Positions 8,381-21,600 of a DNA stretch of 36,208 nucleotides are shown in pieces. The stretch lies in NCBI GenBank assembly GCA_027486095.1, contig JAIXPT010000351.1, forward strand, positions 1 to 36,208, written 5' to 3'. Both the position numbers and the translations under genes were made by a program. Below the pieces are notes generated by a model that made no database searches, was not told the origin of the DNA, and saw only the letters and a list, made by a program, of their open reading frames with translations. Positions within the stretch are counted from its first letter, which is position 1. The number at the start of each line of letters is the position of its first letter. The DNA is from Planctomycetaceae bacterium. GTDB lineage: Bacteria; Planctomycetota; Planctomycetia; Pirellulales; UBA1268.

Positions 8381-8409
8381 CTTATGAAAAGACATTTGAC
8401 TGTTATGAT
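8381..8409 (+). promoter_or_regulatory. Possible glgX promoter in an A/T-rich patch
   Basis: TATGAT at 8404-8409 resembles a -10 box and ends six bases before the glgX ATG, which would give a nearly leaderless transcript. The -35 position is poor (TTATGA, 8382-8387, 16-bp spacer). The stretch 8371-8413 is much richer in A/T than its surroundings, which is the main support. Confidence 0.3.
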
Positions 8410-8415
8410 TTCGGC

Positions 8416-10638
<2,223 letters not shown>

Positions 10639-10682
10639 GAGCAGACGAATCGCAATCCGCCCTGAGCCCTCGGAGCACGACC

Positions 10683-11168
10683 ATGTCTTGCCGGATCATC
10701 TGTGCCGCCATTGCCCTCCTGGCCCTCGCGACGGGGTGCGCGCCCTCGGCTCCGACCGCCCCCGCCGCCGCGAAAACACCGGCCACGAACGCCCACACCG
10801 ATCATGACCACGCTCACGATCATGGCGACCACGAGGAGCCGAAGACGGTGGCCGCGGGGCTCGCCCAGCTCGAAAAGCTCTGTGCCGACGTAAAAGCCCA
10901 CTTGGCTGCAGGCGACCACGAAAAGGCCGACGGCCCGGTGCACATGGTGGGCCACCTGCTCGAAGATCTCGGTGAGCTCGTGGCCAAGGAAAAGCCCGCC
11001 GTCGAGGCCGAGGCCAAGCAGGCGCTCGAGGCGGTCTTCGAGTCTTTCGACAAGCTCGACACCGTGATCCACGGCGCCGACGAAGAGGCCCGCAAAAAGC
11101 TCGACTACGCCGAGCACGCCCCGGCCATCGAAGCGGCCCTCGCGAAGCTCAAGGAACTGACCAAGTAG
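10683..11168 (+). CDS. Histidine-rich lipoprotein, function unknown
   Basis: A 161-residue protein with a lipoprotein signal (CRIICAAIALLALATGC, lipobox C19). An Ala/Pro linker follows, then a histidine/aspartate cluster at about 37-50 (HTDHDHAHDHGDHEE) that could bind Zn, Cu or Ni. The rest is predicted alpha-helical and rich in Ala, Glu and Lys, with further His residues (HMVGHLLEDLGE). ATG 10683 is chosen because a GGAG site lies eight bases upstream and the signal peptide starts there. The TAG stop directly abuts a hairpin repeat. A metal-binding or storage role is inference from composition only. Confidence 0.8.
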   Translation: MSCRIICAAIALLALATGCAPSAPTAPAAAKTPATNAHTDHDHAHDHGDHEEPKTVAAGLAQLEKLCADVKAHLAAGDHEKADGPVHMVGHLLEDLGELVAKEKPAVEAEAKQALEAVFESFDKLDTVIHGADEEARKKLDYAEHAPAIEAALAKLKELTK

Positions 11169-11230
11169 GACAGGCTTCAGCCTGTCGTTCTCTTTGCCCC
11201 CGCCGCCATGACAGGCTGAAGCCCGTCCTA
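11166..11230. repeat. Inverted pair of GACAGGCTTCAGCCTGTC hairpins
   Basis: The arm at 11166-11186 starts with the lipoprotein gene's TAG stop. The arm at 11210-11230 is its reverse complement with one mismatch. Each arm can form its own 8-bp hairpin, or the two can pair into one 21-bp stem. The spacer is 23 bases. The pair fills most of the 84-base gap before the next gene. Confidence 0.85.
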
Positions 11231-11252
11231 CTCGTTTCGTCACGGAGGATTC

Positions 11253-11774
11253 ATGTCTCACCCCACTCTCCGGCCATTCCTCCTGCTCCTCGCCCTCGCT
11301 CCCGCGTCCGCCCTGGCCCTCGATCTCGATCCTGCCGCGATCCGCCAGCAACTCATGCTGCCGGCCGAGCCCGCCGGTGCGATCACGCCCACGGCGGCCA
11401 AGCAGAAGCTCACCGCCGCTCCCCAGCCGATCGTCGTGGCGGGGCGGATCGGGGCCCGCGGCATGGAGCCCTTTCTCGATGGCAAGGCGTCATTCGTGCT
11501 CGTGGAGATTCCCGCCGATGACCACGCCAAGAAGCCCGGCCACGACGCCGACAACTGCCCTTTTTGCAAGAAGAAAAACGCCAACTCACCGATGGTGGCG
11601 GTACAGTTTCTGGGGGCCGACGGCAAGCCGCTGCCGATCGACGCCCGCAAGCTCTTCGGCCTCGCGAAGGGGGCCGACGTGGTCGTGCGCGGGGCGGGCG
11701 TGTTCGACGCCAAGCTCGCGATCCCGATCATCCAGCTGACGGCCGACGGCGTGCACGTGCGGCCCGCACCGTAA
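11253..11774 (+). CDS. Exported protein with CPFCKKK motif, function unknown
   Basis: A 173-residue protein with a Sec signal peptide (PFLLLLALAPASALA) behind a strong GGAGG site seven bases from ATG 11253. The mature part contains DDHAKKPGHDADNCPFCKKK (about 89-108), a short His/Asp/CxxC cluster that could hold a metal or be redox-active. The remainder looks like a small beta-rich fold resembling an OB-type domain (IVVAGRIGARG, FVLVEIP, VVVRGAGVFDAKLAIPIIQL), but that is a weak impression. It follows the His-rich lipoprotein on the same strand, separated by the hairpin pair. The two exported, metal-ligand-rich products may belong together. Confidence 0.8.
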   Translation: MSHPTLRPFLLLLALAPASALALDLDPAAIRQQLMLPAEPAGAITPTAAKQKLTAAPQPIVVAGRIGARGMEPFLDGKASFVLVEIPADDHAKKPGHDADNCPFCKKKNANSPMVAVQFLGADGKPLPIDARKLFGLAKGADVVVRGAGVFDAKLAIPIIQLTADGVHVRPAP

Positions 11775-11812
11775 GGCTCGTCTGTCGAGAACATGCCGGC
11801 CACGCTCGAGAC

Positions 11813-12238
11813 TCAATTCTTGGGGAAAAGTTGCTCGTAAAGCGACCGCGGCGAATGGATGCGGACACCGTGCACGAGTCGGCCGTAGAACTTTCCGAAA
11901 TGCGTACGGTCGCCCGTGACGAGCATCTCGCACGATAGGGCCGCGGCCGCAGCCACGACGGGCCGATCCTTTTCCGGGAGGCCATCGATGGATTTTCCGG
12001 GTGTCGCCGGCAAGCTGGCCGCCACGTTCACCTTTGAGAGAATTGCGTCGAGCACCGGCATCTGGGCGGAGGCCTTCACGCTGATGTTGCGACGCGCCTC
12101 GTCGATCACGTAGCCATCCACCCAGCATTCGTGCCCGGCATCGAGCAAGCGCACGACGAGGGCACGGACTGGCCCGTCGTTTTTTGCCGCCGAGAACAGG
12201 ACATTGGCGTCGAGGAAAATCCGAACCGCTCGGGTCAT
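11813..12238 (-). CDS. PIN-domain toxin (VapC-like ribonuclease)
   Basis: A 141-residue PIN domain, expected to be a Mg-dependent RNase. The four acidic active-site positions are all present: D10 (FLDANVLFSA), E47 (VIDEARRN), D91 (EKDRPVVAAA) and D110 (VTGDRTHFG). It overlaps the upstream AbrB-like gene by ATGA at 12235-12238, the usual translational coupling of toxin-antitoxin operons. Length and motifs suit a complete, active enzyme. The cellular RNA target cannot be deduced. It is convergent with the exported protein ending at 11774. Confidence 0.88.
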   Translation of the reverse strand: MTRAVRIFLDANVLFSAAKNDGPVRALVVRLLDAGHECWVDGYVIDEARRNISVKASAQMPVLDAILSKVNVAASLPATPGKSIDGLPEKDRPVVAAAAALSCEMLVTGDRTHFGKFYGRLVHGVRIHSPRSLYEQLFPKN

Positions 12239-12501
12239 GCCCGCCGCTTCCGGCGTATCGGTCCCCGCGCTGCACGGAGGGGGCGCATCGCTCGAGCCAG
12301 TTCTTTTTCAGATTCGTCGAACTCGCGGACACGTTCGGCGGTATAGATCTCCACGGGCAATGTCACGGCCGGCCTCAGAAGGAGCCCTTCGGGCGTGGTC
12401 TCCGCGATCAGGGTATCGTCGGCCTTGATGCCCAGGGCCTGCCGTAGTCCCGCCGGCAGCGTCACGACGCCGCGGGAAGTGACTGTGATAAGTGTTTTCA
12501 T
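12235..12501 (-). CDS. AbrB/MazE-family antitoxin
   Basis: An 88-residue protein with a SpoVT/AbrB swapped-hairpin DNA-binding domain at about 1-48 (TVTSRGVVTLPAGLRQALGI then ADDTLIAE). A charged C-terminal tail (about 55-88, ending IRRKRRA) is likely the part that binds and inhibits the PIN toxin. The stop overlaps the toxin start by ATGA. No Shine-Dalgarno sequence precedes ATG 12501. The palindrome at 12503-12513 just upstream is a likely operator for autoregulation. Confidence 0.88.
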   Translation of the reverse strand: MKTLITVTSRGVVTLPAGLRQALGIKADDTLIAETTPEGLLLRPAVTLPVEIYTAERVREFDESEKELARAMRPLRAARGPIRRKRRA

Positions 12502-12502
12502 G

Positions 12503-12536
12503 AATACAGTATTTCTGCATTCCTGCGTCTGGTCAA
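12503..12536 (-). promoter_or_regulatory. Promoter and palindromic operator of the toxin-antitoxin operon
   Basis: On the minus strand, TTGACC (12531-12536) and AATACT (12508-12513) are separated by 17 bases, a good sigma-70 match. The -10 box is part of the palindrome AATACTGTATT (12503-12513), a plausible AbrB-type operator. Transcription would start near the antitoxin ATG at 12501, so the mRNA is probably leaderless, consistent with the missing ribosome site. Confidence 0.65.
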
Positions 12537-12623
12537 GGCGGCATCACGCAGCCACCGCCCAGCAGGCGGCCGGCGTGAGTGCGGCCCACCACGAGCCGGC
12601 TGTCGCCGAATGACGACTTTCGC

Positions 12624-15600
12624 TCAGGAAAACCGCAGACCCTTGGCGGCTTTGGCGTTGACCGCGCCCATTCGGTTGCCGGTGACGGCGTTACCCTGCA
12701 CGAGCGAGTCATTCGAAACTCCGCTCGCCAGCAGCCCGAAGCCGCCATTGGTGTGAATCGTGTTGCCTGCGTAAGGCGTCGCGCCGCCTATCGTGATCCC
12801 CCTGGCGGCCACGAGAACCACGCCGTTTCCTGCATTGCCGCTGATCGTGTTGCCCTGCACACGCGTGCCGGCGAGGTTGCCGCTGGCCTGAATCCCCGTG
12901 GAGTAGGCTTTCCAGGCCGTCGAGTTGATGATGCGATTGCCCGCATTGACGGCCGTGCCTCCGAGGAGAAGGTTGGTCGCGCCGTCGAGTACGACGCCGT
13001 AACGGGCGTTGGCATCGAAGGTGTTGTTTTGCACCCGCGTGCCGGCGTAGCTGCCTGCGTCGAACGAAATTCCCGTACCGTTGCCGCGGCTGATGACGCC
13101 GGTAACGGTCGAGTTCGTCGAACCACCGGCAAACCGGATGCCACTGCCGGAGAAGTTTTGGATCGTGCGCGAGCCGATGCCCAAAGCCGAAAACATGAAG
13201 TTATTGACGCCCTTGCCGATCGTCAGGCCGTTCGTTCCGAGTGCTGTGCCCGTGCCGTTCAACTGGAAGGCTCCGTTCACCGCGACACTCGCCGCCCGCG
13301 ACACGGCGAGGCCTTTGAGTGCCGTCGTCGTGCCGACGGCGTCGGCAAACGTGATCGCGCCGCCGGCCGCCAGCGAGAGACTGGCGGCGCCGTTCACCGT
13401 TCCGTTGAAGCTGATCCCCGCACCGGCGGTGAGCGCCGAGTTTGCCAGCAGGGTCACGGGCCCAGCGTAGGCCTGTGAACCCCCACTGGTTGTGACTCCG
13501 GCCGCAAACCGCGTGCCGCGGGCGGGATCGGTGGCACTGGTCGTGATCGTGACACTCCCCGATCCCTTTGCAGTGATCGGCTTGCCGATCATGACGAGGT
13601 CCGTCGCCCCGGCATGAGTGTCGATCGTGAACGACTGGTTGGCGGAGCCCCTCGTGACGGCGGCCAGGTTGATACCGGCCCCACCGATCGTGATGCCATC
13701 CGCGCCACCGCTGCCGACGATGGAGATGCCGGCGAAGGCTGTGAACACGCCGAGGTTCACGGCGACGGTTTTCGCCGCTGAGTTGACCGTGACACCCGGC
13801 ATTCCTCCACCGACCGCCGCCATGCTGCCAGGCTGGACGGCGGTGATCGTCAGGACGTGATTCCTGGCGTCGTAGGCAGTGTGCAGGCTGCTGATGACAA
13901 CGCCCATCGGCGCGAGTGTCAGCACGACCCGGTTGGCAGAAGCGCTGACGGCGACGGCATCGGTCTGCGTGATCGTCAATGTGAAAACCTGGGTTGCCGC
14001 GGGATTGATCCCGTTGGCGGCGATAACGGTCACGGCATACGCGCCGGCTGTTCCGGCGGCAGGCGTGCCGGAAAGCAGGCCGCCGGTCGAGAGCGTCACG
14101 CCCGCCGGCAACGTGCCTGAAAAGCTGAACGTCGGCGCCGGATAGCCGGTGGCCACGAATTGGAAGCTGCCGGCGATGCCGGTGGCGAACGTGGCTGCCG
14201 CCAGAGATGTGATCGCAGGCGCGGTGAAGGGTGTTCCCTGCTGGATCACCTCCTGGCTCTCGGCCACTTCGGTGATGCTGGCCGCTGCATTCGCGGCCGT
14301 ATTGGCCAGCACGAGCCCAGTCACGAGTGCGGCTGGCGGCGGCGTCGTGGTGCTGCCGACCGTGACCGTGAGCACGCTTGTCAGCATGGCGCTGCTCTGC
14401 AAATCGACGGTCGCGGTGGGCGAAGCGGTGATCAAGGCTGCAAGGTTCCCGAGCGTTGCGCCGGTGTCGATCCCATTGTTCGTCGAGACGACGATCAGAT
14501 TGGCGACGGTGGCTGCGGCTTTTTGCACCTGGAGAGCCGTGGCGTCGCCGGCCGTCTGGGCCAGCGGATCGTAGGTGGTGAGATCGATCGCGGCCGGCAG
14601 CCCGAGCGCCATCCGCACGGCGGCCACGGCTGCGGCCGGCGCCAGGCTGGCCTGCTTGATCGTCGCCGCGACGAGCGTCGTGAGCGGATTGACGATCGTC
14701 GAGCCGGCAGGAGCGGACAGCGAGCCGGTGAAGGCCATGCCCGTCGAGATGTCGGTGCCGCCGATCGTGACGAGCGTCGCTGCCGGATCGCCGAAGTCGA
14801 ACGAGAAGTTGCCACCGGCGTCGGTCGTGGTCCAGGCCTCCCCTTCGCCCGCATCCCAGACGCCGTTCATCAAACCGGCATCGATCCAATCGCGAAGCGC
14901 GTTGGCATTGGAGTCGGCGAAGAGCGTGGCTCCGGCGAGATAGCCGTCTGCAACGGCGCCGGCGAGCGTGTCGGCGGCGCCCGTGATGCGAAACGACACG
15001 CTTCTGGCGGTGCCGTCGAGCGCACGAATGACGAACACGTCGGTCTGAATCGTGCCGGCCCGCAGTGCCTGCACCGCGTGTGCGCTGTTGAAAGCCTTGT
15101 AGACGTAGTTGCCGCTCGTATCGACCGAGAGCGAGCCGAGGTTCGTCTGGCCGTCTGGGGCGGTGACGGTTGTTCGGAACGCCGCTTCGCCCGCATCGGG
15201 ATCCACGACCGAAAACCGGCCGGTCGCGGACAGGAAGCCAGCTCCGTCCACCGCGACATCCTCGACGAACTCGTTGGCAAACGGCTCGGGCAGGCTGATG
15301 GCGGCGGCCTCGTTGACGTTGCTGACCGTGATCGCGAAGAACCTCTCGTGGGTGAGCCCACCGGCATCGGTCGCGCGGACGCGGACGGCATAGCTGCTCT
15401 TGGTCTCGAAGTCGAACGACGCGACTGTCTTGAGGGTGTTCCCGGCAATCGTGAAGGCGGCGTTGTCGGTGTCGCCCGTGCCCGCGACGAGCGTGTAGGT
15501 GAAGGTGTCGCCGGCATCATCGTCTATGGTGGAGAGTGTGCCGACGGCCGTGCCGCCGGGAAGATTCTCGGGCGTCGTCGCGGTCGAAAGCGCGATGGTG

Positions 15601-18600
15601 GTGGGTGCGTCGTTCACGCTCACGACCGTGATCGCCACCATGTCGGTGTCGGTGAGCACGCCGCCGGATCCAGAGCCTCCGAGGTCAGATGTGGCGAGCG
15701 TGAGGAGATCGCTGCCGTGGAAGTGGGCGGCGGGTCGGTAGACGAGGCCGGCGAGGGCGGCGTTCACGTCGCTCCGGGTGCCGCTGAAGACGAGCGTTGC
15801 GTCGGCGGTGCCGTCGCCGGTGGTAAAGGTCAGGCCCGTCGTGCCAGCGAGCGTGAGGGCGCCGTTCGTCACCGAGAGCGCGATCTCGATCGGCAGGCTC
15901 CCGACGTCCAGGTCGGCCACCGAGATCAGAGTACCGTTGCCGGCCGAGAAGACGAGATCGGTGTCTTCGTCGATCGTCTGGGACGCTGGCACCGTGTTGA
16001 CCGGCGCATCGTTCACCGCCGAAACAAGCACCGACAACGGCACGGCGACGGGGGAATCGAGGCCGCCGTCGTCGCGAGCGACGACGGTAAAGGCGGCAAG
16101 CGTACCCGAGGCATTTGCGGCCGGCGTCCAGTAGGCCTGCTGTCCGGCCCTGATCACGGCATTGGTGGTGGCGGCCCAGGGAGTGGCAGTGGCGGCGGAA
16201 GCCCCGATCGTGAGCGTGCCGCTCGTCACTGCCGTGACGACGAACGCCGTGACCGTGCCGTCGATGTCGGCCTGATCGCCGGCCGCCGCCAGCGCTGCGA
16301 ACGTGAGCTCCGCCTGCGTATCTTCGGCGGTCGTGCCGACCACCAGCGGGAATGAGGAGAGCGACGGCGCGTCGTTCGCAGAGGCGACCGACACGCGATA
16401 CGTGACCGGCGTCGTGGACTCATTGCCACCGTCGTCGCGGGCGACGACCGAGAAGGCTTCCAGCAAGCCGAACGCATTCGCGTCCGGCGTCCAGAAGGCC
16501 TTCAGGGTGTTGGTGATCAGGTGGTTGGTCGTGGCGTTCCACTCCGTGGCCATGGCGGCGGAACTGCCGATCACCAGCCGGCCGCTCTTCACCTGGGTGA
16601 CCACGAAGGCCGTGACGGTGCCGTCCACATCCGCCTCGTTGCCGGCCGCGAGCAGGTCGGCGAAGCTGACCTCGGTGGCCGAGTCCTCGGTGCCCGGGCT
16701 CGCGTGCGACTCGAGCGCCGAGAGCGTCGGGCGGTCGTCCGTCGCGGCGATCGAGATCGTGAGCAGGGCGGCGGTCGTGGCGGTGCCGTCGCTGACGACG
16801 ATCGGGAAGGTCTCGCTCACCGCGGCGGTGGTGGCATTGATCGCGGTGGCGTTTGGCGTAAACGTGTATGCGCCGGTGAGCCGATTGACGACCAGCGTGC
16901 CGTAGCTGCCGGTCTGCGTGAACACGTCACCGGCCGGCGTCACGCCGGTGACGCCAAAGGTGAGGCTGTCGGCATCGACGTCGCTGGCCGTGAATGAGCC
17001 GGAGACCGGTGCGAAACTATCGGCGCCGATCGTGTCGATGAACGTGATCTCGACGGGCGACAGCGCGGGGGCGTCGTTGACGGGCGTGACGGCGATCTGG
17101 ACGGTGACCGGCGTCGGCGAACTTGCGCCGCCGTCGTCGCGGACGACGACCGCGAACGCGGGCAGCGTGCCGTTGGCATCAGCGGCCGGTGTCCAGTAGG
17201 CGTTCTGGGTGGCATCGACGAGGCTGTTCGAGTCGGCGTCCCACGGCAGGGCCGAGGCGGAATCGGCACCGATTCGCAGCGTGCCGCCGGCGAGGCTCGT
17301 GACGACGAACGCTACCACCGTGCCGTCGAGATCCGTCTCGTTTCCGGCGGCCAGCAGCTCGGCCAACGTGATCGAGACCTCGGTGTCCTCGTTCACGGTC
17401 TTGAGCGGCCTGCTGCTGAGCGAGGAGAACGTGGGGGCGTCGTTGCCGCCGTACACCGTCACCCGCAGGGCGGCGGTGGCCGAGTCGGTGGCGCTGGCCA
17501 CGGTGTAGGAGAAGTCGTCCTGCAGCGTCGCGCCGAGCGGCAGTGCCTGGACGGTGGGATTCGTGTCGTTGACGACGTACACATAGCTGCCGTCGGCGCG
17601 AAGTGTCAGCGACCCGTAGCTGCCTGCCAGGGCCGAGCCGACCGTGCCGGCGCCGCCCGGGCCCGTGACGGCCGTGACGGCGATCGCCGTGCCGTCGTAG
17701 TTCGACTGCCCATCGATCACGTTGCCGACCGCGTCGAAGCCGACGGCCGCGTTCGCGACGCCACCCGCCTCGCCGGCGATATCGGTGACGTCACCCGGAT
17801 CGAAGGACCGCACCCGCACCGCGACGCCGAGCGTGACCGGGGCGTAGTTCGCAGAGTCGGTGGGCGTGAAGACGACGTCCTGGCTGGCCGTCCCGGAGCC
17901 CGGGGCAAGCGACGTGTCGGCAAAGGCAAAGGTGCCGGGCACGCTGCTCGTGCCGCCGGAGAGGATCGCGTTTGCGAGCGACTGGCCCGCGCGGATCGAC
18001 GTAGACGTGGGTGGAGCGGTCACACTCGGAGTGGCCCGGATCACGAGCACGTCCACACTGGCCGTGATGGGGGCGTAGTTGACCGTGTCGGTCGGCGTGA
18101 ACGTCACGCTCCGGGCCGCAGTGCCGGCCGTGGGGGCCGTGCCCGGGGCCATGAACGCGAACGTGCCGGGCACGCTGGCCAGGCCGCTCGCGAGCTCGGC
18201 CGAGGCGAGCGTCTGGCCGTAGGCGATCGTGGTGGCCGTGGGGAGCGTGACGAGCGTGGGCGTGGCCTGGGCCACCGCCACAGAGACGGGCAGCGTGACA
18301 GGCAGGTAACGGGCCGTGTCGGTCGGAGTGAACACGACCGTCTGCGACGCCGTGCCGGCGTTGGGGATCGTTGCCGGGGCGGCGAACGCGAACGAGCCAT
18401 CGACACTGGCCGCGCCGCCGCTCAAGGTCGCCGACACGAGCGACTGGCCATAGGTGATGCCGGCAGCTGTCGGGGCCGACGCGATCGCGGGCGAGGCCTT
18501 GGCAATCGTGAAGGCGAGCGTCTTCGTGGCGGCGAAGTCGGGATCGGTACCGGTCACCGTGACGGAATAGTCGCCCGGCTCAGTCGGGGGCGTGGCGCTG

Positions 18601-21600
18601 GCGGCGTAGGTCGTGCTCTCGCGGCCTGTGTAGGTCGTGGAGAAGGCGAAGCTGGCGGAGTCAGCGGCCAGCAGCGGCGTGATTTCGGGCACCGATACCC
18701 CGGCACCGGAAGGAGTGCGATAGATCTCGCCGTTGACCCGATGGGCACCGTAGCTGCTGCGCTGCCCCCACCATACCACCGAGCCATCCGCCCGGATCGC
18801 ATACGTCGCATCGCTGCTGGCATCGATCGCGACGACGTTCGCGAGGTTCCAGGGCACGAGATTTCCATTCCAGCCGGTGGGCGTGAAGCTCGTGCCGCCG
18901 CCCCAGGCCACGACCGTGCCATCGGCCTTGAGGGCGACCGTGTGGTTCTCACCCGCCGCGACGGCCACCACACCGGAGAGGCCCACAGGCACGGTCGCCT
19001 GGCCGCTGGTGTTCTTACCCCAGCACACGACCGTGCCATCCGCCTTGAGGGCCGCGATCGGGCCGTAGGAACTGGCGCTCAGGGCCACCACACCGGCGAG
19101 GCCGGCCGGAATGTCCATCTGGCCGTAGGCGTTCGTGCCCCAAGCCACGACGGTGCCATCCGACTTGAGCGCGAAGGAACTCGACACGGATCCGGCGATG
19201 GCGACCACGCCGGTGAGCCCTGTCGGCACGTTGCGTTGACCGGAGGAGTTGTCTCCCCAGGCCACGACGGTGCCGTCTGCCTTGAGCGCGAGCGAATGGC
19301 TGGTGCCACGGGCGATGGCGACCACGCCCGACAGCCCGGCCGGCGCGGTGCCCATCCACAACGAGCCCCACTCGACGACGGTGCCATCTGCCTTGAGGGC
19401 CATCGCGGAGCCCTCGCCGGCGGCCACGGCCACGACACCGCTGAGGCCGGCGGGCACATTGAGCTGGCCCATTGAATTGTCACCAAACGCCCCGACCGTG
19501 CCGTCGGACTTCACGACCAGGAAGTGACCGTAGTTGCCAGCCGACACGAGTGAGCCACGGGCCACGCGAAACGCCTTGGGCGAGCCGTCGTACGTGAGGC
19601 TGGGGGGCGGCACGAGCGCCACGTTCAGCGGGCTGGCGACGCCGTCGTAGACCGTGAGCGGCACGAGGATCGTGACCGCCGCGTAGCTGGCGATGTCGTC
19701 GGGCACGAACGTCACGCTCTGCCGCGCGGTGCCGGGGTTCGGCACGGTCAGCCGCGAGGAGTAGACGAACGTGCCCGGGACACTCGCCACACCGCTGGAA
19801 AGCGTGGAGGCCTGGAGCCGCTGGCCGAAATTGAGGGCCGCAGCCGTGGGCGGCGTCAGGATCGTAGGCACAGCAGCGGACACGCCCTGAGACCGCACCG
19901 TCACCGTCGCCGCCACGCTTGCGTAGTTGACCGAGTCGGTCGGTGTGAACGTGATCTCCTGGGTCGTCGAGCCGGCCGAGGGAATGAAGCCGGGCGACGT
20001 GAAGGCAAACGTGCCCGGCACGCTGCCGACGCCGCCATCGAGAACGGCCGCCGAGAGGGCCTGCCCCTCGGTGATGATCGCGGCCTGCGGCAGCGTCGTG
20101 ATCGCGGGCGTGGCCTTGGCGATCGTGAAGTCGGCCGTGCGGCTGGCCGAATAGTTGGGGTCGGTCGAGGTGACCGTGACGGCGTAATTGCCGGCGTTGG
20201 TCGGCGCGGTTGCACTCGCCGCGTAGGTGGTGCCAGCCCGTCCGGCATAGCTGACGCTATGCGCGGGGAAGCCGATGCCCGTGGCGAGGCTCGTGCCGTC
20301 CACGGTGGTCACCGTGCCGTCGGACTTGAGCAGCCGCAGGTTGCCGTTGGCATCGGATGACATGGCGACGACGCCGCTCCCCGGGGCCACAAGCTGCCTG
20401 CCGGCGGCGGGGCCGGTGGACTGCATGCCCCAGCCCACGATGGAGCCGTCGGCTTTGAGCGCGAACGACGAGCTATAGCCGGCCGTAAGGGCCACGACAC
20501 CGTTCAGGCCTGCGGGGACCGTCGCCTGGCCGACAGAGTTGTTGCCCCACGCCACGACGGTGCCATCCGCCTTGAGGGCCAGCGAGTGGGTGCCCCCGGC
20601 GGCGATCGCCATCACGCCGGTGAGGCCGGCTGGCACATCAGACTGGCCGTAGTTTTGAGAGCTACTGAAGCCCCAGGCAGCCACCGTGCCGTCCGACTTG
20701 AGCGCTACGGCATGCGACCAGCCCGCGGCGACGGCGGTGACGTTCGCGAGGCCTTCCGGCACGTTGGCCGCTGAGGTGATGCTGCTTTGGCCGAACACAG
20801 TGACCGTGCCGTCGGCACGAAGCACGACGGTGTGAACTCCGCCTGCGGCCACGGCGGTGGCATTGGTGATCTGGCTGATCGGAAACACGAGCGGGCTGAA
20901 GCTCACGGGATAGCCGGTCCGATGCCAGGAGCTGTTGGAGCCCCAGCCCACGAGCGTGCCGTCCGACTTCACGGCCACCGAGTGGTAGGCCCCTGCCGAC
21001 ACCTGCACGACGCCGGAGAGCCCGCCTGGCACGCTGGTCTGACCCTCGGAATTGCTGCCGAAGGCCGTGACCGTGCCATTCGTGTTGAGCGCGACCGAGT
21101 GATCCCAGCCGCTCGAGAGGTACGCCATCTGTGACACGACGAACTGCTTGGCTGTGCCGTTGTAGACGAGCGGCGGCGGCACGAGCGAGATCGGCAGCGA
21201 CGTCGTGGTCACCTGGAGGGGCCTGCTCGTCGTGACCGACGTGTAGTTCAGGGTGTCGGTCGGTGTGAACACGGCCTCGAGCGTGCGGGCCCCGGCGGCG
21301 AGCACGGTGCCGGAGGCCGGCGTATAGACGAAGCTGCCTGCCACGCTCGCGGTGGCGTTCTGCTGCGTGGCCGAGAGCGCCGTGCCGTAGGCGATGTTCG
21401 CCGGCGTGGCCCAAGTGACCGTCGGCACGGCCTGCGTGATCGTGAAGGTGCGGGTGGCGCTGCCGGCGAAGTTTGGGCCTTGGACCGTCGCAGTGACAGC
21501 ATATGACCCGACGTTGGTCGGCGCCGTGGCAGAAGGGCCGTAGGTCGTGCCGGCCACGCCCGAGTAGGTGCGGGTGGTGAAGAGCGATGATCCCGACGGG

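Noticed and set aside
8396-8409. TTGACT/TATGAT as a promoter for glgX
   Set aside because: The two boxes are only two bases apart, so they cannot be a -35/-10 pair; only the -10-like TATGAT is kept at low confidence.
11169-11186. Hairpin as a Rho-independent terminator
   Set aside because: The stem is strong but no T-run follows, so I keep it as a repeat only.
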